Shown here one piece after another: positions 26,350-33,263 of a stretch of 37,492 nt of DNA. Each line of letters starts with the position of its first letter. Within the stretch, counting starts at the first letter, position 1. This DNA comes from Clostridium sp. CAG:273 (GTDB lineage Bacteria > Bacillota > Clostridia > TANB77 > CAG-508): positions 1 through 37,492 of the forward strand of contig FR901496.1 of NCBI GenBank assembly GCA_000438355.1. Direction: 5' to 3'. The notes beneath the pieces were generated by a model. The model saw nothing but the letters and a program-made list of their open reading frames with translations, was not told where the DNA came from and made no database searches. The position numbers and the translations under genes were made by a program.

Positions 26350-27288
26350 ATGAAAAGCGAGCAATTTGATTTTTATAGTCCGACTAATTTAAAGTCTTAC
26401 AACTTAGAACAAACAATGAGATATCAAATAGAAGTTTTAGGACAACTAGATATGTTTACACGTAGACATAGCGAGAATGTGGCAAACCTTTGCTGTAGAA
26501 TATGTGAATACTTACATATGGGAACAAAATTTACAGTATTTTGCACTATATGTGGATATGTACATGATTTGGGAAAACTTTTTATTCCTCCAGATATTCT
26601 TAATAAACCTGGAAAATTAACTGATGAAGAATTTGAAGTAATGAAAACACATACAACTCTTGGCTACAATATGTGTATGAAAGACTTAAAGCTGCGTCCA
26701 TATGCACTAGCTGCACTTGATCACCATGAAATGCTTAATGGCTCTGGATATCCAAACGGAATTACTAAAAAGGATATTCCTTATTATGTACAAGTTGTAA
26801 CAATTGCAGATGAGTACGATGCTATAGTTACCAAAAGACAATATAAGACCCACGTAAACATTTCAGAAACACTAAAAGACCTTATAAAAGATACACAACC
26901 AGACCCAAAATTTATGGCATTAGACTTTTTAGCAGAAAAAGAAAAGGTAGGAAAAATTAATGGAAAAATTCTAAAGCAATTATTTAAAGTTGTTATAGAC
27001 GATACAAATTATGAAATTAGTTGCGTTTTACAATATGTAGATTATTTAAAAGATCAAATAAAAAGGCTAGAATTAATGAAAAGATATTACACAAAAATGA
27101 CCGAAACTACCAAAGAAAAAACTAAAGCATATTATAAAGAAGGAATTAGACTTCTACTACAAACTGGCGAAACAATGGAAAACTTCGAACAAGTTTTAGA
27201 AGAGTATAAAAGTGCTTTAATTATTCGTAATAAACGTATTGATGATTTATATAACGAAATTAAAATAATAAAAAGATTAAAAGTCTGA
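26350..27288 (+). CDS. HD-GYP domain protein, likely cyclic-di-GMP phosphodiesterase
   Basis: A 312-residue soluble protein. The HD-GYP domain (about 30-190) keeps the diagnostic motifs: HDLGK (72-76), IPPDILNKPGKLT (79-91), HHEMLNGSGYP (125-135) and DEYDA (154-158). This favours hydrolysis of c-di-GMP over a generic HD phosphohydrolase. Residues 200-312 form a mostly helical C-terminal region, probably coiled coil (TKEKTKAYYKEG, DDLYNEIKIIKRLK), with no known sensor domain. There is no membrane segment or receiver domain. It has its own promoter. No GGDEF protein is in the window. Confidence 0.88.
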   Translation: MKSEQFDFYSPTNLKSYNLEQTMRYQIEVLGQLDMFTRRHSENVANLCCRICEYLHMGTKFTVFCTICGYVHDLGKLFIPPDILNKPGKLTDEEFEVMKTHTTLGYNMCMKDLKLRPYALAALDHHEMLNGSGYPNGITKKDIPYYVQVVTIADEYDAIVTKRQYKTHVNISETLKDLIKDTQPDPKFMALDFLAEKEKVGKINGKILKQLFKVVIDDTNYEISCVLQYVDYLKDQIKRLELMKRYYTKMTETTKEKTKAYYKEGIRLLLQTGETMENFEQVLEEYKSALIIRNKRIDDLYNEIKIIKRLKV

Positions 27289-27315
27289 GTATATAAGAAA
27301 GTTTGTTTTAAAAAA

Positions 27316-27346
27316 ACTTCTTATGGTATTTTTATTTTATCATAAA
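27316..27346 (+). repeat. Copy of the htrA-terminator sequence, right arm lost
   Basis: ACTTCTTATG-GTATTTTTATTTTATCATAA matches the left arm and loop of the htrA terminator (19472-19502) with few changes. The complementary right arm (AAGAAGG) is missing here, so the hairpin is crippled. The degenerate ORF begins at the point of divergence. Confidence 0.55.
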
Positions 27347-27350
27347 TTGA

Positions 27351-27596
27351 ATAAATGAAAATAATATATCTCAGTATTTACTAAATGCAATAGAAATAAA
27401 ACAATGGATTGAACAAAATCAATATATAAAATTGCCAAGTAAGTCATCAAAAGTAGGAGAAGTTGAAAGAAAATTAGGAAAAAAATTAAGTTATATAAGA
27501 CAAGATTTAATTAGTAAATATATGAAATTACAAACTGAACAGGAACCGAATTGTTTAGAGAAAAACACCATGAAATTGATGAAATTATGTCTATAA
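27351..27596 (+). pseudogene. Degenerate ORF remnant, unknown family
   Basis: An 81-codon open stretch (NENNISQYLLNAIEIKQWIE at its start, then KLGKKLSYIRQDLISKYMKL) bounded by an in-frame TGA at 27348 and TAA at 27594. It has no start codon or ribosome site near its beginning. The composition looks coding (helical, Lys/Glu/Gln-rich). It resembles one unit of helical-repeat proteins with QWIE and LG..LS.IR motifs in gut Clostridia, but I cannot name the family. Confidence 0.45.
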
Positions 27597-27682
27597 ACAC
27601 TTTTTTAATATTTTTCAGAAAAACATTGACTTTATCTCCTGCTGTGATACAATTATTACAGAAAACGTGGGCAAGTGTAATA

Positions 27683-27711
27683 TTGATATTTACATAAAAT
27701 TATGATATAAT
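27683..27711 (+). promoter_or_regulatory. Promoter of the toxin-antitoxin pair
   Basis: TTGATA (27683-27688), 17-base spacer, consensus TATAAT (27706-27711); the -10 is also of the extended type (TGA before it). Confidence 0.8.
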
Positions 27712-27716
27712 ATACA

Positions 27717-27728
27717 ATATGTTCATAT
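27717..27728. promoter_or_regulatory. Operator-like palindrome at the start of transcription
   Basis: ATATG-TT-CATAT directly at the predicted RNA start, 24 bases before the antitoxin ATG. This is a typical position for autorepression of a toxin-antitoxin operon. Confidence 0.45.
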
Positions 27729-27751
27729 AATAATAGTAAGGAGGTATTAAG

Positions 27752-28216
27752 ATGGGAATAATATATGATGCTTTAACAATAGCGAAATGGATTATAAATA
27801 AAATACACCCAGAACCTTTAAAATTGCAAAAATTATTGTATTTAGCACAAGGTTATTCTTATGCTTTTTACGATAGACCGCTATTTAAAGATGATTTAGA
27901 AGGTTGGGTACATGGACCAGTAGTAAGAAATGTATATGACATATTTAAAAACTACCAATACAATTCAATAGATACTAATTTCGAGGTTGAAGAATTAGAT
28001 GATGAAGCAAAAGATATTATTAATTATGTTATAAAGAACTTTGGAAAATATGATGCAAAATATTTAGAAAAAATAAGCCATGAGCAAGAACCTTGGATTT
28101 TATCAAGAAGAGGATTAGACCCAGATGAAAGAAGTGATAAAACAATTTCTAAAGAAAGTATAGCAAATTACTTTATAAATGAAATTTTCCAACCAGAAAT
28201 GGAGGCATGGGACTAA
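27752..28216 (+). CDS. Panacea-domain (DUF4065/SocA-like) antitoxin
   Basis: A 154-residue cytoplasmic protein with the Panacea signature: LKLQKLLYLAQGYSYAF (23-39), then LFKDDLEGWVHGPVV (44-58) and VYDIFKNY. Panacea domains are known as antitoxin domains that neutralise many unrelated toxins. Here the next gene is a MazF/PemK-like toxin, overlapping by one base (TAATG). A strong AAGGAGG precedes the ATG. Promoter and palindrome upstream suggest autoregulation. The residues after about 120 (SDKTISKESIANYFINEIF) may contact the toxin; that is inference. Confidence 0.87.
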   Translation: MGIIYDALTIAKWIINKIHPEPLKLQKLLYLAQGYSYAFYDRPLFKDDLEGWVHGPVVRNVYDIFKNYQYNSIDTNFEVEELDDEAKDIINYVIKNFGKYDAKYLEKISHEQEPWILSRRGLDPDERSDKTISKESIANYFINEIFQPEMEAWD

Positions 28217-28566
28217 TGATAGGAGAAATATGGACATACAAAGCAACAAAACCAAGTGATAATTTAGAAAAGGCAAGACCAATTTTAATAATAGGAAATG
28301 ACGAAGATAATGGACTTCAATTTATAGATATTAATTATGTTATAGTTTCTTCTTCAGCTTCTTGTGGAAGATATGATGTTGAATTAAAAGGCCAAGTAGC
28401 AAAGTCAATAGGACTAAACAATGATTCTGTAATAAAAACAACGAAAATATACACAGGTTCGCAAACAAAATTAGGAAGAAAAATAGGAGAATTACCACCA
28501 GATAAAAAAGAAGAATTTAAGCAAAAATACAGAGATTATCAAGAAAATATATTAAAGAGTTGGTAA
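28216..28566 (+). CDS. MazF/PemK-like toxin paired with the Panacea antitoxin
   Basis: A 116-residue protein with an SH3-like CcdB/MazF barrel: it begins MIGEIWTYKATKPSDN, then ARPILIIGND, VIVSSSAS and SVIKTTKIYT. It is presumably an RNA endonuclease that halts growth when unneutralised, but it is divergent from the chromosomal MazF at 28892, and the catalytic Arg/Thr pair is not certain. The ATG at 28216 is spaced 10 bases from GGAGG and overlaps the antitoxin stop. An in-frame ATG at 28207 lies one base after the same GGAGG and is unlikely. Tight overlap indicates translational coupling. Confidence 0.82.
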   Translation: MIGEIWTYKATKPSDNLEKARPILIIGNDEDNGLQFIDINYVIVSSSASCGRYDVELKGQVAKSIGLNNDSVIKTTKIYTGSQTKLGRKIGELPPDKKEEFKQKYRDYQENILKSW

Positions 28567-28588
28567 TTAATTAAATAAAACATCTGAT

Positions 28589-28614
28589 AAACGTTGAGAA
28601 ATCAACGTTTTTTT
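28589..28614 (+). terminator. Terminator of the toxin-antitoxin operon
   Basis: AAACGTTGA-GAAA-TCAACGTTT with a stable GAAA loop and a seven-T run, 23 bases after the toxin stop. Confidence 0.92.
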
Positions 28615-28706
28615 GTGTGCAAAAAATATTTTAAAGTGACGTGAAAGTGTGATAATAAACTAAATAATTTATATCTTTACTCAACCTGTCTAACATAAAA
28701 AAATTT

Positions 28707-28755
28707 TGGTAGAATTCTAATAAGAACAATTTTGTCTTTATTAAAATTCTAGCCA
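28707..28755 (-). terminator. Long imperfect hairpin after mazF
   Basis: TGGTAGAATTCTAATAA (28707-28723) pairs with TTATTAAAATTCTAGCCA (28738-28755), with one bulge and one mismatch. On the minus strand it is followed by a T-run, so it may end mazF transcripts 137 bases past the stop. The nonamer TTCTAGCCA recurs at 28808-28816. Otherwise the 325-base gap 28567-28891 holds nothing I recognise. Confidence 0.5.
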
Positions 28756-28891
28756 TTTGGGTTCATTCATTTTATTATTATTATTTTTTTTACTTTGCTT
28801 ATAAATCTTCTAGCCAAACTGAGAAATTTCATCTTTTTATTTAATTTATCTTTATTTTTTTATTTCGTATTTTCTTTATATTATATTTTGC

Positions 28892-29239
28892 TTATTCTAA
28901 ACCAAAACTTACACCTAAAGCATTATTTATTTTAGATATTATTTCTTCATTTTCTATGTGCCCAATTTTCTCTTTTAATCTGCTTTTATCTATAGTTCTA
29001 ATTTGCTCTGTTAACACTAGAGATTCTTCTTTTAATCCACCCTCTTGTGGCCCAATTTCTATATGTGTTGGTAATTTATTTTTAGTAACTTGTGATGTAA
29101 TTGCAGCAGCAATTACTGTAGGACTATGTTTGTTTCCAACATCATTCTGTATTATAAGAACAGGTCTTATTCCCCCTTGCTCTGAACCAACAACTGGACT
29201 TAAATCTGCATAAAACATATCTCCTCTTTTAACTACCAT
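28892..29239 (-). CDS. ndoA: Chromosomal mRNA interferase MazF/EndoA
   Basis: Sequence-specific endoribonuclease of the EndoA type; 115 residues from the ATG at 29239, which lies 8 bases after AGGAG. A GTG three codons upstream abuts that site and is not preferred. It begins MVVKRGDMFYADLSPVVG and contains EQGGIRPVLIIQND, with the conserved Arg, and TEQIRTIDKSRL, with the Thr-Glu-Gln-Arg motif of the active site. It has the normal length. Bacillus and Clostridium usually encode the CopG-type antitoxin EndoAI/MazE just upstream, after alr. Here only 95 bases separate it from a GerS-like gene and no antitoxin is encoded nearby. Confidence 0.93.
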   Translation of the reverse strand: MVVKRGDMFYADLSPVVGSEQGGIRPVLIIQNDVGNKHSPTVIAAAITSQVTKNKLPTHIEIGPQEGGLKEESLVLTEQIRTIDKSRLKEKIGHIENEEIISKINNALGVSFGLE

Positions 29240-29334
29240 TTTCTTCACTCCTAATATTTGTAGATTTAAAGTTTTTTTATTGATATATTTTAAATATTAG
29301 ATAGAGATAAAAATAGTTAAAAAACTTTTGTTAT

Positions 29335-29991
29335 TTATTTACTTACACTATTTATTCTTATCTCACTATATAATATGTAAACCATATTTTTTTGGTTCTT
29401 ATCTTGTATTAACATTTTTTCTGGATTTCCTGTAGTTTTATTTATATATAGAATTTTAATTTTTCCATAATTGTTACTGTCTGAAATATCTACTGTCATT
29501 ACTATATAGTCACTATTTTCACTAATACTTTTATTATTACTTTCTCTGTAATCTTTTATAAACGAATTAAGCCATAAATTATTGTCTACCACATATTTAT
29601 AGTTATTATAAACTGTTTGTAAATTTAATTTAGTATTATTAATAGTAAGGTTTCCTTCATTATATGATATTGTTAAACCTTCTATATTAGATGGCTCTAG
29701 TACTATTTGTTCTATTTTACCAGAATTATTATATTCTTGCTTTAACACATATTTATTTATGTTTTTATTGCTTTCAATCATTACTTCAGCTTTTGCTTCA
29801 TAAGAACTAATATTTAAAATATATTGTTCAATTTCTTGAATACTTTTGCTAGTTATATTATTTCCAATATTAAAATTTTTATTAAATATTTTATTATTTT
29901 TATTTATAAAATAAACAGAAATAATAGTAATAGCTAAAATTATACAAATTAAAATTATTAAACTTTTTTTATTTAATCTTATAAATTTCAT
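29335..29991 (-). CDS. GerS-like germination protein (LolA-like fold), membrane-anchored
   Basis: A 218-residue protein with an N-terminal membrane anchor (10-29, LIILICIILAITIISVYFI) and no lipobox cysteine. The rest (48-215) has the pattern of a LolA-like beta sheet: EIEQYILNISSYEAKAEV, YVLKQEYN, IVLEPSNIEGLTISYN, LWLNSFIKDYRES, and KILYINKTTGNPEKMLI. This pattern and the position beside ndoA agree with GerS of C. difficile, encoded with alr2 and mazEF, which works with CwlD in making spore-cortex muramic lactam. Here alr and mazE are absent. If correct, the organism may form spores; the anchor differs from the lipoprotein form. Confidence 0.6.
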   Translation of the reverse strand: MKFIRLNKKSLIILICIILAITIISVYFINKNNKIFNKNFNIGNNITSKSIQEIEQYILNISSYEAKAEVMIESNKNINKYVLKQEYNNSGKIEQIVLEPSNIEGLTISYNEGNLTINNTKLNLQTVYNNYKYVVDNNLWLNSFIKDYRESNNKSISENSDYIVMTVDISDSNNYGKIKILYINKTTGNPEKMLIQDKNQKNMVYILYSEIRINSVSK

Positions 29992-30000
29992 AAACCTACC

Positions 30001-30170
30001 TCTTTTTTAATTTAAAAACATGCATTAAACTACAGTTGTTAAATTTTATATTTTTAAAAATCTTTTTTATAACTTATAAAAAATGTATTAAAAACCAGTT
30101 GTCAAACCTTTAAACTTATTCAAATCTTTTTTACAACTTAAAAAAATGTATTAAAAACAATCTATCAATG
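30001..30170. repeat. Three imperfect 60-64 bp tandem repeats
   Basis: Units begin with TCTTTTTTA at 30001, 30061 and 30125. Each continues with an A-rich block, a variant of ATGTATTAAAAAC and a variant of CAGTTGTCAAA; the third ends TCTATCAATG. They fill most of the gap between the GerS-like gene and dusB and contain no ORF. Confidence 0.65.
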
Positions 30171-30201
30171 TATTTTTATTTTTAAAAAGTTTAAAGCAAA
30201 A

Positions 30202-30235
30202 AAATAAACTAAAATTAATTTATTTTAGTTTATTT
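30202..30235 (-). terminator. Terminator of dusB
   Basis: Perfect 14-bp stem AAATAAACTAAAAT / ATTTTAGTTTATTT with a 6-base loop, four bases after the dusB stop, followed on the minus strand by a T-run. Confidence 0.85.
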
Positions 30236-30239
30236 CTAT

Positions 30240-31211
30240 TCATAATTTATTAAAATATTCTGTTAGGCAAGCTACCAATTCATCTTGTTTGTCTATTTTG
30301 TTTATTTCATTTCTTATTATTGTTGCATTTGGTAAATTTTTTATATAGTAACTAATATGTTTTCTCATTTCCTTTATAGCAACATTTTCACCTTTTTCTT
30401 TAACTTCTAAATTTATGTGTTCTAACATAATTTGCAATTTTTCATTATTTGTTATTTTTAAAATTTCTTCTCCTTGCAAATATTGAATTATATCTCTAAA
30501 AATCCAAGGATTTCCTAATGCTCCTCTCCCTACCATAATTCCATCTACATTTGTTTCTTTAAACATTTTTAAAGCATCTTCTTTTGTCTTTATGTCCCCA
30601 TTTCCTATAACAGGAATTTTTACAGATTCTTTTACCTTTTTTATCATATCCCAGTCTGCATGTCCTGTATAAAATTCCTCTCTAGTTCTTCCATGCACTG
30701 TAATTGCAGAAGCACCTGCATTTTCTATTATTTTTGCTACATCAACTGCCACTATATGCTCTCTATCCCAACCAAGTCTAATTTTAACTGTTACAGGAAC
30801 TTTAGAAACTTTTACTACTTCTTTTACTATATTATCTACTAAATCTAAATTTAATAATAACTTACTACCATCACCATTTTTTACAACCTTTGGAGCAGGG
30901 CAACCCATGTTTATGTCTATTATATCTGCAAAATTATTTACTTTTTCGGCAGCACATTTCATTGCTTCAATATCACTTCCAAAAATTTGTACTGCAAGTG
31001 GTTTCTCTTCTTCAACAGAATGTAATAGTAATTTTGTTTTTTCATCATTATACATTAGACCTTTACCACTTACCATTTCCGTGTATACAAGTCCTGGATT
31101 GTATTTTTTACATACTAATCTAAATGGCAGGTCTGTAATACCTGCCATTGGAGCTAAAAATATATTATTTTCTAATTCTACATTTCCAATTTTCAATTTT
31201 TTTATAAACAT
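30240..31211 (-). CDS. dusB: tRNA-dihydrouridine synthase, DusB family
   Basis: FMN enzyme that reduces uridines in tRNA to dihydrouridine. It has 323 residues, with the TIM-barrel motifs APMAGITDLPFRL (20-32), DINMGCPAPKVVKNGDGSKL with catalytic Cys104, VHGRTREEFYTGHADW, GNGDI, and VGRGALGNPWIF for phosphate binding. The helical C-terminal domain is present. The GGAG ribosome site is rather far (12 bases) from the ATG. In many Firmicutes dusB is a housekeeping gene near envelope genes; here it follows rodA after a tandem-repeat spacer. Confidence 0.94.
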   Translation of the reverse strand: MFIKKLKIGNVELENNIFLAPMAGITDLPFRLVCKKYNPGLVYTEMVSGKGLMYNDEKTKLLLHSVEEEKPLAVQIFGSDIEAMKCAAEKVNNFADIIDINMGCPAPKVVKNGDGSKLLLNLDLVDNIVKEVVKVSKVPVTVKIRLGWDREHIVAVDVAKIIENAGASAITVHGRTREEFYTGHADWDMIKKVKESVKIPVIGNGDIKTKEDALKMFKETNVDGIMVGRGALGNPWIFRDIIQYLQGEEILKITNNEKLQIMLEHINLEVKEKGENVAIKEMRKHISYYIKNLPNATIIRNEINKIDKQDELVACLTEYFNKL

Positions 31212-31235
31212 TTTTATTTAATGCTCCTAATTTTA

Positions 31236-31500
31236 TAATATTTTTTATAAATATTGTTTTTAATATTCAAAATTTTGCAAGATTTCTTATAAAGATTTTT
31301 ATTTAACAATCACATTTTCATAATATTGTCTATAAACTTTTCTTTTTAACAATCACAATTTCGTAATATTATTATAAAGATTTCTTTTTACAATTACATT
31401 TTTGCAATATTTGCTATAAAGATTTGTTTAACAATCACAATTTCATAATATTGTCTATAAACTTTTCTTTTTAATAATCAAATTTTTGTAATATTTACAA
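31236..31500. repeat. Tandem array of about six 41-44 bp AT-rich units between rodA and dusB
   Basis: Successive units share the frame TTT-(C/G)(A/G)TAATATT-xx-TATAAA-(C/G)-TTT-T-TTTAACAATCACA. Copies near 31315 and 31439 are almost identical over about 40 bases, while those at 31271, 31358 and 31398 are diverged. The whole 298-base gap is occupied, with no ORF. The minus-strand reading would lie in the 3' part of rodA transcripts and the 5' part of dusB transcripts. Confidence 0.8.
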
Positions 31501-31509
31501 AATTATTAT

Positions 31510-32616
31510 TTAGCTAATAAATAACGCTCTTTTTCTTCTGGCACTAATATTAAGTAAAATAGCTATCATAATTAAATTTGTAACCATTGAGCTTCCACCA
31601 TAACTTACAAATGGGAGCGGTATACCTGTAATTGGAAGCAAGCCCATCGTCATACCTATATTTTCTAGCATATGGAAGAAAAATATTCCTGCTATTCCTG
31701 CTGCCATATATGCACCTGCATCATCCTTTGCAGTTTTTGCAACATATACAGCTTTTGTAATAAGTACAACATACAGTATAATAACTCCTGCTGCTACAAT
31801 AAATCCCATTTCTTCTCCTATAACAGAATATATAAAATCTGTAGTTTTAGGATATAAAAATCCAAGTTGAGTTTGGTTACCTTTAAAAAGCCCCATTCCT
31901 AGTAACTCTCCAGCTCCAATTGCAAGTTTTGATTGAATTATATTATATCCAGCACCTCTTGGGTCCATATCTGGATTTAAAAATACATCTATTCTCGTTT
32001 TTGCATGTTCTGGTAATATAAAAAAATATGCTACTGGTACTAATATTGCAACTGTTGCAATTGCTGTTATAATGTATCTTTTCTTTATTCCTGAAACAAA
32101 CAACATGAATATTAAAGACATTATAAATGCTAAAGCTGTACCATAGTCTGGTTGTTTTATAATAAGCAAAATTGGAACTAAAGCAACTAACAATATAAGT
32201 CCTAATTTTAGCGGTCTACTTGTTTCATCTTTACCTTTTAATTGCATTTTTGTTATAACAAATGTAATAAATAGTACAAATGCAATTTTAGCAAATTCTG
32301 CTGGTTGTACAGTAAACTTTCCTATGCTAAACCAGCTTGAAGCTCCATTTATAGGCTCTGTAAATAATACTCCTATTAAAAATATAAGAGATGCTCCATA
32401 TAACACAGGAGATATTTTAATAAATATTTCATAATCTATTAAAATAACAACAATCATTACAGGGATACTTACTAATACCCACATAATTTGTTTTTTAAAT
32501 TCATCATAACCTGCATTTTGGGTTGCAGAAAATAATGCAACAAACCCTATTACAATCAATAAAATGGTGCAAATTAATATGCCCCACTCTATATTTTTTA
32601 GTAACCTTTTATTCAT
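31510..32616 (-). CDS. rodA: Rod-shape SEDS peptidoglycan polymerase RodA
   Basis: Polytopic membrane glycosyltransferase of the FtsW/RodA/SpoVE family that polymerises lipid II with a class B PBP. The 368-residue protein has about ten hydrophobic segments. SEDS motifs are visible: QPAEFAKIAFVLF, the large extracellular loop with RGAGYNIIQSKLAIGAGE and TDFIYSVIGEEMGF, and the C-terminal GIPLPFVSYGGSS. It is downstream of minD-minE, the normal clostridial mre-min-rodA context, which argues for RodA over FtsW. Confidence 0.93.
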   Translation of the reverse strand: MNKRLLKNIEWGILICTILLIVIGFVALFSATQNAGYDEFKKQIMWVLVSIPVMIVVILIDYEIFIKISPVLYGASLIFLIGVLFTEPINGASSWFSIGKFTVQPAEFAKIAFVLFITFVITKMQLKGKDETSRPLKLGLILLVALVPILLIIKQPDYGTALAFIMSLIFMLFVSGIKKRYIITAIATVAILVPVAYFFILPEHAKTRIDVFLNPDMDPRGAGYNIIQSKLAIGAGELLGMGLFKGNQTQLGFLYPKTTDFIYSVIGEEMGFIVAAGVIILYVVLITKAVYVAKTAKDDAGAYMAAGIAGIFFFHMLENIGMTMGLLPITGIPLPFVSYGGSSMVTNLIMIAILLNISARRKRALFIS

Positions 32617-32639
32617 TTATTAACCTCATTAAAAATATA

Positions 32640-33242
32640 CTATTTGTTAGCTTTTTCTTTTTTCGCTTCTTCTTCGTCTACTTTATTTTTATCTTCATTT
32701 TCGTTTTTTTCTGAAGCATTTTGTTTATTATTTATATTATTCTCTTCCGGATTTTCTTTGGTATTATTTTCGTTGTCTTTATTATTTGCATCATTATTTT
32801 TATCTCTATCTGGCTCTTCTATTTTTATTTCTTCTGCTTCTTCTGTATCTACATTTTCTTTTACATTGTTTTCTTCTGTTTTATTTTCTTCTAACTCAAC
32901 ATCAACATTCTTTTCTTCATCTTCTTTATCTACTTTTCTAGCTTCGTTTTTAATTGTAACAATTGGTATATTAGCATATAAAGCAGGCGCTCCAACTGTT
33001 CCATCGTCATTCATTTTATTTGTTAGTTTAACATCTATTGCTTTTTCGTCTATATCAATGTACTTTTTAATTACTTCTATAATTTCTTGTTTCATCATAT
33101 CTAAGAAATCTGCTGATACATTTGCTCTATCTTGCATTAATACTAGATGTAGCCTTTCTTTAGCTGTTTCTTTTGACTTTGAATCAATACCTTTGTCACT
33201 TTTTTTAAGTTTTTTAAAGAAATTTACAATGTTCTCAAACAT
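32640..33242 (-). CDS. minE: Cell-division topological specificity factor MinE with long acidic tail
   Basis: MinE drives MinD off the membrane and positions the division septum. Residues 1-100 are a complete MinE: membrane-targeting start MFENIVNFFKKL, the MinD-binding/beta segment KERLHLVLMQDRANVSADFL, and the helix MKQEIIEVIKKYIDIDEKA. Residues 103-200 form an extra, low-complexity tail rich in Glu, Asn, Asp and Lys (DVELEENKTEENN, NNINNKQN), so the protein is twice the usual 85-95 residues. A strong AGGAGG precedes the ATG. It lies 21 bases after minD, so the two form an operon. I see no frameshift that would explain the tail. Confidence 0.9.
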   Translation of the reverse strand: MFENIVNFFKKLKKSDKGIDSKSKETAKERLHLVLMQDRANVSADFLDMMKQEIIEVIKKYIDIDEKAIDVKLTNKMNDDGTVGAPALYANIPIVTIKNEARKVDKEDEEKNVDVELEENKTEENNVKENVDTEEAEEIKIEEPDRDKNNDANNKDNENNTKENPEENNINNKQNASEKNENEDKNKVDEEEAKKEKANK

Positions 33243-33263
33243 CTATTTTCCTCCTATTGCAAT

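Noticed and set aside
28707..28816. The TTCTAGCCA direct repeats as phage attachment sites
   Set aside because: They are only nine bases long, 53 bases apart, with no integrase or tRNA nearby; the first copy is better explained as part of a hairpin.
28566..28892. The chromosomal MazF and the Panacea toxin as one three-gene system
   Set aside because: They are on opposite strands, separated by terminators and 325 bases, and their sequences are of different MazF subtypes.
31236..31500. Regularly spaced repeats that could suggest a CRISPR array
   Set aside because: Units are contiguous and diverged, without unique spacers between constant repeats, and no cas genes are present.
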